NCBI GenBank assembly: GCA_963969345.1
Contig: OZ017770.1
Location: 4,411,246-4,475,245 of the forward strand
Direction of reading: 5' to 3'
From: Turbatrix aceti
Taxonomy: Eukaryota > Nematoda > Chromadorea > Rhabditida > Panagrolaimidae
Length of the DNA stretch: 64,000 bases
A program made the translations under genes and the position numbers. Below are positions 11,669-21,180 of the stretch, piece by piece. Each line of letters begins with the position of its first letter. The stretch's first letter is position 1. Below the pieces are notes generated by a model. That model did not search any database, was not told the DNA's origin, and saw only the letters and a list, made by a program, of their open reading frames with translations.

Positions 11669-13446
11669 TTACGATTTTTGATGTGATAATAAATGTCGGT
11701 CATGGTTGCAGTACAAGTAGTAGTACCAGTAGAGTACATTGAATATGAAAAAAGCGCCTGAAAATAAATAGTTATTAAATTTAATCTTATTTTTGTTTTG
11801 TTTTTGCACGAGTGTTGTCAAAATAAATAACAATGGTAATAGACCAACCTGGGAAGAAAACTCTGCTAATTTGGTCGACGAGTAACGCCCGTCGATTGTA
11901 ATACATGGCTTGGTATACCAATTCGGGTTGTGAGACGAAATTAGTCACCTTCTGTCTTCTGAGTAAGCTATCTTCACCTTCTCCTTCAGGGTCGGTTTGG
12001 TGGTTATAAAGGCCAGAAGGTGACCAACGCATTGAGTGTGCGAGATTGTTGTATTTATTAGCGCACCTCATGTAACTATTGACAAGGGCAAATTCGAGAA
12101 GAACACCGAAGATAAAAAGCATGCAAACTGTAACGATGCATCGTTATTTCAATTCAACTTTTAAATTACAAATGCAAAATGCAATATGTAATTTCGACAC
12201 TTTTACAAACGAACCTCCAAACCAGTGATCTATCGCTTTCGAGTAGCTGACAGGCGGCAGAGCGTAGCGAAGCCCATTTCCCTGGAACAGCAAATGTTTA
12301 CAATCCCCATAAATTAAAACAAACTTGAGTTGATAGCGTTAACAAACACGTGAATGATAAACTGACGCGTGCCGGCACGGCTCGTCGATCTATCTAAAAA
12401 TAAATGATTATTATATGCGTTTAAAAATGAAAATTATTGCCTCGGGGCTTACCCAGAATGAAACCCAGCTGATAATGACGATGGCAGCGTTGGGGAGATA
12501 GCTTTGCACCAGGTGATATCCGATGGACCGCTCCAAAGCAATGAGACCAAGCAGGCACGAGAACTCGCCTATCCTAGACGAATTATCTGTGATGGTGTAG
12601 TGAAAAGTGCCGTTGCAGTAATCCGGCCTAATTGACATTATTTTGAACTCGGGTAATCCTATTTCAGGATTATACCGGACAGCTCCGTTGGTAAACCAAG
12701 TAACGTTCATTTCGGGCTTGACATGTGCGTCTAAAAACAATGAAGCGCAGTGAAAAAATAAAAAAATAAAAAAAGCACATACAACTGATAATTTTTATGG
12801 AACAAAGTTGGCTATCCAGGGGATAATTGTTCAGAACCAAATTGCATGCCACCGTAAGCGTTACCCTTATATTAAAAAAATCCGATTAAAAAACAGTAAA
12901 CAAAAACCCAACCTCGTGGAGTACGAAACAACGCCTTGTTTGTCAATAAACATGTTAAAATTAGGAACAGTGACCATGTGGGTTCGTGATGTTCGAGCAT
13001 TGGCAAAGTACAAGTCTGGTAGAAATATTTCGTCCAGAATTTTGAGATCATTGATGAGAATGTGCTCAGATTCGTTATGTTTTAAAAGAGGATCTTGCCA
13101 ATTCATGTAGAGATATAAATCAACGTCAAATGCCTAAAATGTTCGAGATTCTTTAAATATTTTAAAGAATAAAATTAACCATTTCATTTGACCGAAAGTT
13201 GCCCAAACTTTCAATATACATTCCTATTTTGACAGGCAAGCTTTCGTTTTTAGACACTCGTGGCAGCTGTTTCTTGATAAGTTTGTAGACAGGATGACTT
13301 CCGATACCATCTTCTACTCGACTGTCGCATGAGTAGTCTTGAATTCTAAACACAAAGAAGCGAATGACCGTGCCCAAATTGTATTAAAAAGACTTGAAAA
13401 CTCACAACACCCAAAAACAAATTGCCACAATTCGGTACCAAGTCAT
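11669..13446 (-). CDS. Glutamate-gated chloride channel-like Cys-loop receptor subunit
   Basis: Nine exons, in coding order: 13446-13406, 13345-13180, 13133-12913, 12865-12783, 12730-12453, 12393-12325, 12281-12215, 12127-11849 and 11757-11669; 430 residues with all phases matching. A short signal peptide (MTWYRIVAICFWVL) leads to an extracellular domain with the 13-residue Cys-loop (CNLVLNNYPLDSQLC). Loop C carries the second Cys pair (DYC...FSC) typical of GlyR and GluCl. M1 ends SWVSFW. M2 is VPARVSLSFTCLLTLSTQ, and the PAR before it predicts anion selectivity. LPPVSYSKAIDHWF and LLEFALVN are M2-M3 and M3 hallmarks; M4 is AFFIFNVLYWYYYLY after SRVFFPG. The M3-M4 loop is short. Acceptor TTTTTTACAG precedes the ATG by about 60 bp. 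It most resembles GluCl, but the true ligand cannot be read from sequence. The gene converges on NR4A. Confidence 0.85.
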
Positions 13447-13976
13447 GGCTTTCTTCGAGCCGACAAGAGTAACTTTGCCGGTTGATTTGATGCTTCCGTA
13501 AAAAACAATCTGTAAAAAACAAAAAAACAAAGCATCAAACTTTGGCAACGAACGAAGCATTTTGCGAAAGAGTACAGGTTAAAACAGAACAAAGACCTAT
13601 GGAAACGATGTGAAAATGCCGTTCCTGTTTTGTTTATAAATAATACATAACCAAGGGTTACGGTCCCCCATGAAAATACTTTTATAGGCTTGAACTTTTG
13701 TAGGCCCTTTATAGGCATTTTCACGTGAAAGGGAACAGTATTTGCAAAAATATGTACATCTTAACAAAATTATGTTTCCAGAACGGTAATACCACGTAAT
13801 TTACGGTCAACTAGTGAGATACGTAGATAGTGAAATAAAATTTCAAAAAAAAAAGTAAATCCAATTCTACCCGGAATGGATTAAGTAAACTTCCAGGGCA
13901 AGACATGCCGCATGTTTATCAACAGAAAAGTAATTATCATTGAGTCCAAGTAGTATTTCCTTTTTTTATTATTTTT
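13447..13976. promoter_or_regulatory. Upstream region of the channel gene
   Basis: This stretch holds the short 5' leader (acceptor at 13511-13510) and the presumed promoter of the GluCl-like gene. It ends abruptly at the target duplication of the RTE-like insertion, which therefore sits about 0.5 kb upstream of the start codon. I saw no other element. Confidence 0.3.
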
Positions 13977-15451
13977 AACTTTATAAGGGATTGCCAATTC
14001 CCTTGCAGGCCCCGTACAACACCTTCTCAACTCCACTGCAACTACAGGTGTTGTTCCTGAGAAATTTGCTTTTTCAGACACCATCCTGCTGTTCAAGAAG
14101 GGAGACGCAGCAAAAATCGAGAACTACCGCCCGATTTCCCTGCTGTCGTCGCTGTACAAGGCCACAACCAAAGTGATCAAAAGCCGCGTGCAACGGCAAT
14201 GCGAAGAAGCCTCAGCCATACCACCGGAACAAGCAGGTTTCCGAAAGAAGATGTCAACGACGACGCAAATTCACGCGCTGAACATGCTGGCGGAAAAGTG
14301 TGGAGAGTTCCAACTTCCGCTTTACGCCATCTTCGTCGACTTTCGCAAGGCTTTCGACACCATTTCGTACGACGCCATCTGGCGTTCTTTACGAGCCATC
14401 GGAGTCGAGGAACCACTGGTGCAGTACATCCAGCTCCTCTACGCCAACAGCAGCTCTGCTGTACGTGTAGGGGACATCGCTGCCTGCTTTGCCACTCAAA
14501 GGGGTGTTCGCCAGGGAGATTCACTTTCCCCCCTCCTCTTCATCCTTGTCCTCCAGTCTGTGCTCAATAACATTGACTGGTCAAATCGAGGATTCCAAAT
14601 TGGCAGGCACCGACTCTGCTACCTTGCCTACGCCGACGACATTGCGCTCCTGGCACCAGATGCTCCCACAGCTCAAGCCATGCTGCAGGACCTGGCCGAC
14701 GAAGCTCTCTCTGTCGGTCTGGAAATCAACATCGGCAAGACCAAGTGGATGAGCAACTCGAAAGACGACGCGACGATTCTACTGAACGGTTTTCCGGTCG
14801 AAAGAGTAAAAGAGTTCGTCTATCTTGGACAGCTCTTCTCCTGGCCGAGAGACCACAAGAAAGAAATTATCAAAAGAATGACGGCAGGACGAAAGGCGTA
14901 TTTCAAGTACAAAGACTTCCTGCGCTCACGCCAAGTCAAAATGGGGCTGAAACGGCGACTCATCGAGCAGTGCATAAAGCCAGCAGTCCTCTACGGCTGC
15001 GAAACCTGGGCACTCACCGACGCCGGAATCGAAACCCTCCAGCGGGGACAACGTCGCCTCGAACGTGCTATCTTAGAGGTGCGTTTGAGCGACAAAGTCC
15101 CATCCGAATCCATCCGGAAGCGCACCAAGCTCAAAGACTGGAACGAATCCGCTCGCCGCCGCAAGCAGAAATACGCCAAATCGCTCGCGACGACCGACGA
15201 CGACAACTGGGCAGTCCGACTGTCAGACTGGCGCCCCACAGAAGACTACGTGGAAGCCAAGCGACCGCTAGGACGACCACGCATGCGCTGGACCGACGAC
15301 CTCGCCATTGCCTACAACGCTTCTACCAAGGACTTCGATTTCAGACGGATTGTTTTTCTTTGATGACCCCTCTTCGTACGACCCCACTGATTTGTATAAT
15401 CCCGTGTGTACGAGTAAGAGATAAATTGATTGATTGATTGAACTTTATAAG
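13977..15451 (+). mobile_element. 5'-truncated RTE-like non-LTR retrotransposon with target duplication
   Basis: The inserted body is 13988-15440. It is bounded by the 11-bp direct repeat AACTTTATAAG at 13977-13987 and 15441-15451. The 3' end is a short microsatellite (TTGATTGATTGATTG) rather than poly(A), as in RTE-clade elements. The body opens in the middle of the reverse transcriptase, so the apurinic-type endonuclease and 5' UTR were lost, most likely at insertion. The region is visibly more GC-rich than its flanks. Confidence 0.9.
13990..15363 (+). pseudogene. Reverse transcriptase of the RTE-like element (5'-truncated)
   Basis: The frame is open from the element's truncated 5' edge to the stop at 15361-15363, about 457 codons without a break. 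Reverse transcriptase blocks in order: YRPISLLSSLYK, the fingers motif PEQAGFRK, VDFRKAFDTI (motif A, first catalytic Asp), GVRQGDSLSPLLF (motif B), YADDIALLA (motif C, catalytic YADD), and the thumb GCETWAL with GRPRMRW near the C-terminus. Only the endonuclease and N-terminal part are missing. All visible catalytic residues are intact, so the copy is young, but it cannot be autonomous. Codon use is more GC-rich than in host genes. Confidence 0.9.
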
Positions 15452-17835
15452 AAAGATTTACGCGTAACTACATCAAAAGTTCTGAGAAGGCTGTTACTAC
15501 TTCAAGCATCACTGTTCGCGGTTGGTAAGAAAAATGCGGTAAGATCCTCCTTTTTGGCGAGCGAGAACTCCCTTTTGCAGGCAAAAAACAACAATGCCGT
15601 CTCCAACGGCAATGCAATAAAAAAAAACATCGCCAATTTTATATGGGCATGATAATGTGAAGTAAACATTTTATAAACAAAGACAAATCCGACATCCTGA
15701 AAGTTCCAAAGAATTCGAAATTGTTTTAAAACAAAGCGGGGCGGGGGAGCGGCCGGTGAAAGGATTCACGTAAAAATTGTTATATAGTGCAAAGCGTCCA
15801 TGAATAATGAAAAGCCTTAGCGTGCCCCGAAACTGTCAAACGTTGTAGTTCCCTGTGAGTTATATGCTCAGTCATATCAGTGCAATATTTTTTTGTAAAC
15901 GCCAAGAGTGACAACTTCTCGTAGAAGGAAGGAATAATTTACTTGACCAAACCACGTAGTTACTTTGTGTCTTTTGTCATTGCCGACCAACAATAAAGAA
16001 AGGCTGTTCAACAAAAGGCAGAACGGGGTTCTTTGATGCCATGGTAAATTGTATCAAAAATGCCTATGAAAACGTACTTAATTGAACCGAAAACAATGAA
16101 GTCATTTTTTCGTCTCAAAACAAAAAAATATAAAATAGACAGAAAATGTCCAAATGATGTTCCACTATGAATGCATGTACTACACAGAATACAACTTGAC
16201 AATTAGATATTTGTTTTCGAGTGTGATGTGATGGTAAACGATCCAACGTTGGTTGTTGCTTAACTTTTTTCAGCACGCCATAACAAAAATGATACGTAAA
16301 GCCTGTCGCAGCGTTAACTTGTGCCCCAAATTTTATTGCCTTAACACCAGATGCTTTTTTGGCACTGTAAAACTTAGACAAACGTTGCTTTCAACCTAAA
16401 CAGGAATTCATCACAATTAATCATGATGTTGCAGCGTCGTTACACATCCCGTTATAGTGATACTACGTTCTTGTGTTTCACTGAAACGGATGAATGACCA
16501 GTAGTAGAAAAGAAAAGGTTTGGCAAACTCTGAGAATAACATCGGCAAAAATATATATTTTTAGAGCCAATATCTGCGTTCGTTCGGTAGTTGGATAGAT
16601 TCCTTTCGTAAATTATTTTAGCATGAAATGCGCGTTCTATGCAATAAAGTCCCTTTCTCATTGCAGGCTTTTTTTTAAAACTTTTGCAAGGCTCTAGTTT
16701 TACTATCTGCAAAAACAGAAAGACAGACTTTCGACGGAAAAATCCTACCAAAGCAATCACGCTGATTACGATCATGTTTAGCTATAACACATAACTAAGT
16801 AAATACGTATAAGTTAGGACGATCAAATAAGTAAGCACAGTTCTGAGCTAAATACATTAAAACCTAAACAGAATCATCGGCGACAAAGTAAATTAATTTT
16901 TTCTGCCTGATTCACTCCGGTTATTTCTGTTTTGGTACGCGTAGGCGCATTTTTAGAATACGCCGGTGTAATTAGAATTGCATTACAACATTCAGGTAAT
17001 TTTCTGAAAATAAACATGTATAAATTATTATGCGTAATGTTGTTCCGGGTAAACTCTATTGCGTATGCATGCCTTTAGACCTTTTTCCACCTTTTTCGCA
17101 GGGCAATTTACTGTCGAAAAAAATTTGGCGTAAAAGAAAAAGAGAGAGTGATTTCATTTTCAAAAATCTATTCAAAATGAAAGGGAAAGTAGGTCGATCG
17201 CTTCAATTCGCTGACGATGAACTACAACAGAGCACTGCAGGCAGACGGAAAGCGCTTCTGCCACGCGTGCACATTTGCGTTATCCGCCGCAATCGAGTGG
17301 TCAGAATCAGGTCAACGTGTGAAGAGTTACAAACATGCCGCCTATGCGCAGACATTCTCCAGTCTGTAAATTTGCTACTTTCCTATCCTCAGACACAGAT
17401 GACAAACCGTTCAACTTTTTTTGTTCATTTTTGTCTCTTAAGTTTTACTTTTTGTTTATAAATTTGTTTTTAAATTTTGTGGATTTCACTATATTTACCT
17501 TGGTCAATTTGTTAGCAGTGCTTGTCTTTGTGGTGACCGAAAATATGCAGAATTGTGTTCAGTGACGTATTACGTTTATCATCGGAGGAGTTCTTCATCA
17601 CTGTGCCTGTTTTTTACGCTTAGCAACCGACACTGAAGTTTTTTTAGCATCTAGTTTTGTTCTTGTTCTTTTCTTTTCAAATCCTAGTCCAAGTACCAAC
17701 TGGTCATTGCACGCCTGCAAATGTCCACATCACGGGGAAGGATAGCAGCCAGCGGGCAAAGGAATGGGGGTCTCTGCCGTACCGCAACTTCCCCCGGCCC
17801 ATTGTTGTGGTCTGTCAAAAATGTATTTTTGCACA
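15452..17835. other. Intergenic between RTE-like and LTR elements
   Basis: About 2.4 kb of AT-rich DNA with no supported gene. A minus-strand frame near 16381-16115 and a plus-strand frame near 17030-17461 are open, but neither shows a domain or splice-linked partners. Confidence 0.4.
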
Positions 17836-17839
17836 ATTG

Positions 17840-18468
17840 TGTCGCGTCACGCGAAGTATTCGAACTTCCCGCGTTCTGGTCTCGAGGCGAAATGGAGGAG
17901 CGCGTGCGCATCGAGCTCAACCTCGGCCCGATCCTCTGGAAACTTCGCGACCAATCAACGAATGCGAACGTTCCCACAGATCTCCTCTTGTATCTTCCAG
18001 AATATTCTGCCCCGATTCGTATATAAGGCTCTCATTCTGCCCCTGATTGATGATGTATTGTTGACGATTTGTTGATGATTGGCTGATGTATTGTGGATAT
18101 CGTTGTTGTTGGTTATTGTCTGTGGTATTCTGTGTTTATTGGGTGTTCCAATAAACCTCTGTGCTTTACTCCTGTGTGCCCCACGTAGAGCGACACTAGC
18201 GACCAGCTAACCTCATCGCCTGGTCCTAACGCTCGCTCTACCCTTCTTGGACCAGCTAACCTTATCGCCTGGTCCCACTCGTTTCATCCGACCGGCAACT
18301 CGGTGCCCGGTCATCTCACTCATCACCTACACCCACGGGCGCGTGTAGGAACCTCCTGGGTGAGTTCCTCTTTCTCCTTGGTTTCTCTGTCGCTTGCCGC
18401 CCCGTTACAGGCAACGCGACACCCGCGCCACCACCTCAATCCAACCGGGAGCCTGGTGTGCTCCCACA
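17840..18468 (+). repeat. 5' LTR
   Basis: 629 bp, TG...CA. It contains a TATA box (TATATAAG, 18020-18027) followed about 130 bp later by a poly(A) signal (AATAAA, 18150-18155), defining U3-R-U5. Near its 3' end an intron-like segment runs from GTGAGT (18360) to TTACAG (18410), 51 bp. Confidence 0.9.
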
Positions 18469-18516
18469 TTGTGGTGCATCGACCTCGATCAACCCTGAAA
18501 GACCCGCGTGGCAACA

Positions 18517-18696
18517 ATGAGCAACGATCCGTACTTCCCCAAGTTGCATCAACTCAAGGGCATTGCGACCGATCCCTCATCCGCGGCAAACTCGCAGCAG
18601 CAGACCGCCTCCAACATCGAGATCCAGCCCGAGGCGTCTGGTCAACAGATGAAGAGTGGACCTGAGCACTCTGACCGCTGGTACCGGCTCGCCTGA
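18517..18696 (+). CDS. Short gag leader ORF of the LTR element
   Basis: A 59-codon ORF begins ATGAGCAACGATCCG shortly after the primer-binding site and stops at 18694-18696. It is hydrophilic and Gln-rich. Its end overlaps the open frame of the main gag ORF, but in a different frame, so the two are separated by a frameshift. This is either a mutation in this copy or a recoding site. I see no classical slippery heptamer. Confidence 0.5.
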   Translation: MSNDPYFPKLHQLKGIATDPSSAANSQQQTASNIEIQPEASGQQMKSGPEHSDRWYRLA

Positions 18697-18701
18697 ACCT
18701 G

Positions 18702-20270
18702 GTGATCAAGTACCCGAACCAGGGCTTTCGACCCTCGACCGACGCCATCCCGCTCTTCGACGGCAACGCCGCAGACTTCGGCACGTTCTGGAATCTTTTC
18801 GAGCCCATCCACCTCGATCAATCCATTTCCGTCCAGGCGAAGTTCAACATGCTCTTCAGTAAGTTAGGTCCGAGCATCAAGAAGAACTTCCGAGCATATG
18901 GTTCGACAACCGCCAACTACCACCTCATCGTCAACGAGCTCCGCGCTACCTACGGCAACCCTACGGCGGCAATCGAGGAACTCAGCGAACGGCTGTACGA
19001 GCTGCCCATCCACGACAACAAGCGCACGGATGACCTGCAGACGTTCCGGACGATCCAGAGCATCGTCAACCAACTCGAATACCTGGGAGCTGACATCGAC
19101 AACTTCATGGTTTTCAAGGCTGTTAGTCAACGCATCCCGTCCCGCATCTTCGACGAGATCATCAAGCGGCGGACGCCCAGGACAACGAAGGAGTACATGG
19201 CGGCGGCCACCGAGATTTTCCACTCCCTCGACGAACTCGAAAGGGCGTATTCCCGTTTGACAGCGCCTCGTCAACGCCACGAGTCTCCCCGTCCTCGCTT
19301 CCCGAACCATCGGTCGATCACGCAGCGCTGCATCTTCTGTGGTAAGCACGCTGGCAACCAGGACTGCCGCTCAGTGCCTGCGATGGACGAACGACGACGC
19401 ATCCTGCAGACTCAACGACGTTGTTTCCGGTGCCTGTCCACCGATCATCTTTCTCGCGAGTGCCAGGCAGTGTGCTCCAAGTGCCAAGGTCACCACCATG
19501 CGTACATCTGCTCTCCAGTGCCAGATCTACAACTCCAGCAGCGTTGGCCTCCTGTCATCCCTGAGCAGCAAGCTCACTTGGTTTCGACCGTCATCACGAC
19601 GCCACAGCATCGTGTACGCTGTGCGACGCCCGACAACCACCACGAAGAAATCATCCCGGCTAAGGCAGCTACAATGGTTCAAAACCCCGCAACTCAGCTG
19701 ACAAACTCGGTCATTGTCGGCACTGTGGTGATGGCAGAAGAAGACAAGACCTGCCACAACTCCGATTCTCTCAAGACCCTCAACGCTCCGGAAGTCTCCG
19801 AAGACACCACAGTCAAGATCGACGACAACGTCGCAATCGACAACGAAGACGCTGTTGCTCTCCCTGACGCAACTATCGACGAGACGATCAATCTTCCAGC
19901 CCGGCTTCCAACGACAGTCGGCAACGACAAAGAACTCAATTGCTCGCAACCGTCAACCGTCGACGAGGATCGTCAACCGCATCCCGACAAACAACGGCTT
20001 ATCGCTTCCATGGGCCGTTCTGTCGCGCGTTCTCAACGTTCCTTTGACAGCTTGCCTTCCGAACACCGGTCAATGATCATGACTTTTCGCAAACCTCACA
20101 TCGACCTCCCCATCGTTCGGGCGAACGACAACATCCCGCACGTCCTTTCCGGCTGGAACTGGAAGGAAGCTCCGCCTCCCGACATCCGCTGGCCTCCCGA
20201 ATTCGACAGGACCGGCCCCGACAAGGCTACGACGACATCAGCATCGGGCTTACATCGTCGTAGAAGATAA
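18702..20270 (+). CDS. Gag-like polyprotein of a BEL/Pao element (DUF1759 plus zinc knuckles)
   Basis: About 520 codons; the frame is open from 18675 and its first ATG is at 18849. Residues near the N-terminus (PLFDGNAADFGTFWNLFEP...) match the DUF1759 capsid-like region of Pao retrotransposon Gag. Further on is a Cys/His cluster (CIFCGKHAGNQDC, then CFRCLSTDHLSREC and CSKCQGHHHAYIC), the retroviral-type nucleic-acid-binding knuckles typical of this family. The C-terminal third is acidic and low in complexity and ends in a basic run. No protease DTG/DSG site is visible and no pol follows before the 3' LTR. Codon use is strongly GC-rich compared with host genes. Confidence 0.8.
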   Translation: MIKYPNQGFRPSTDAIPLFDGNAADFGTFWNLFEPIHLDQSISVQAKFNMLFSKLGPSIKKNFRAYGSTTANYHLIVNELRATYGNPTAAIEELSERLYELPIHDNKRTDDLQTFRTIQSIVNQLEYLGADIDNFMVFKAVSQRIPSRIFDEIIKRRTPRTTKEYMAAATEIFHSLDELERAYSRLTAPRQRHESPRPRFPNHRSITQRCIFCGKHAGNQDCRSVPAMDERRRILQTQRRCFRCLSTDHLSRECQAVCSKCQGHHHAYICSPVPDLQLQQRWPPVIPEQQAHLVSTVITTPQHRVRCATPDNHHEEIIPAKAATMVQNPATQLTNSVIVGTVVMAEEDKTCHNSDSLKTLNAPEVSEDTTVKIDDNVAIDNEDAVALPDATIDETINLPARLPTTVGNDKELNCSQPSTVDEDRQPHPDKQRLIASMGRSVARSQRSFDSLPSEHRSMIMTFRKPHIDLPIVRANDNIPHVLSGWNWKEAPPPDIRWPPEFDRTGPDKATTTSASGLHRRRR

Positions 20271-20547
20271 CCGCTCCGCTCCACGGGCCCCCCGGAGGGT
20301 TCCTTCCTTTCGGAAGGAAAAATCTTCCAACTGGAGCTCACTTCCTTGGTGAGTTCCTTTCATTTGGTTTCTCGGTCGCTTGCCGCTCTGTTCCAGGCAA
20401 TACGACCCCCTGACATCGCCTATCTGCACGCTCGGAGCTCAGACACGCCGACCTTGAGCTCCCCCGACACTGATCGCCAGAACCGCGCCTACCACCGACA
20501 TCGTAGCCACTTCATCTCCGCCTCCGGCTCCCCCCCCCCCCCGGGAG

Positions 20548-21176
20548 TGTCGCGTCACGCGAAGTATTCGAACTTCCCGCGTTCTGGTCTCGAGGCGAAA
20601 TGGAGGAGCGCGTGCGCATCGAGCTCAACCTCGGCCCGATCCTCTGGAAACTTCGCGACCAATCAACGAATGCGAACGTTCCCACAGATCTCCTCTTGTA
20701 TCTTCCAGAATATTCTGCCCCGATTCGTATATAAGGCTCTCATTCTGCCCCTGATTGATGATGTATTGTTGATGATTTGTTGATGATTGGCTGATGTATT
20801 GTGGATATTGTTGTTGTTGGTTATTGTCTGTGGTATTCTGTGTTTATTGGGTGTTCCAATAAACCTCTGTGCTTTACTCCTGTGTGCCCCACGTAGAGCG
20901 ACACTAGCGACCAGCTAACCTCATCGCCTGGTCCTAACGCTCGCTCTACCCTTCTTGGACCAGCTAACCTTATCGCCTGGTCCCACTCGTTTCATCCGAC
21001 CGGCAACTCGGTGCCCGGTCATCTCACTCATCACCTACACCCACGGGCGCGTGTAGGAACCTCCTGGGTGAGTTCCTCTTTCTCCTTGGTTTCTCTGTCG
21101 CTTGCCGCCCCGTTACAGGCAACGCGACACCCGCGCCACCACCCCAACCCAGCCGGGAGCCTGGTGTGCTCCCACA
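20548..21176 (+). repeat. 3' LTR
   Basis: 629 bp, nearly identical to the 5' LTR. It is preceded by a run of cytosines (20531-20542) and a short purine stretch GGGAG. A clear long polypurine tract, normally needed for plus-strand priming, is not evident. Confidence 0.9.
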
Positions 21177-21180
21177 ATTG

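Larger units (their letters stand above)
17836..21180 (+). mobile_element. BEL/Pao-type LTR retrotransposon, gag-only (non-autonomous)
   Basis: Two 629-bp direct LTRs (17840-18468 and 20548-21176) enclose about 2.1 kb. Both LTRs begin TGTCGCG and end CCCACA. The flanking ATTG at 17836-17839 and 21177-21180 is a 4-bp target duplication. By eye the LTRs differ at only about five positions, so the insertion is recent. A primer-binding site (TGGTGCATCGACC, from 18472) starts 3 bp after LTR1, and its complement ends in CCA as a tRNA 3' end would. The interior encodes only a Gag-like protein. No protease, reverse transcriptase, RNase H or integrase motif is present, so any mobility would depend on a related complete element. 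Confidence 0.9.

Noticed and set aside
16115..16381. Minus-strand frame with a stretch loosely like a piggyBac-type transposase block (KAIKFGAQV...GFTYHF)
   Set aside because: Spacing differs from the family, there are no flanking TTAA termini or other transposase motifs, and the match is too short to support.
17030..17461. 143-codon plus-strand frame upstream of the LTR element
   Set aside because: No recognisable domain and no consistent exon structure.
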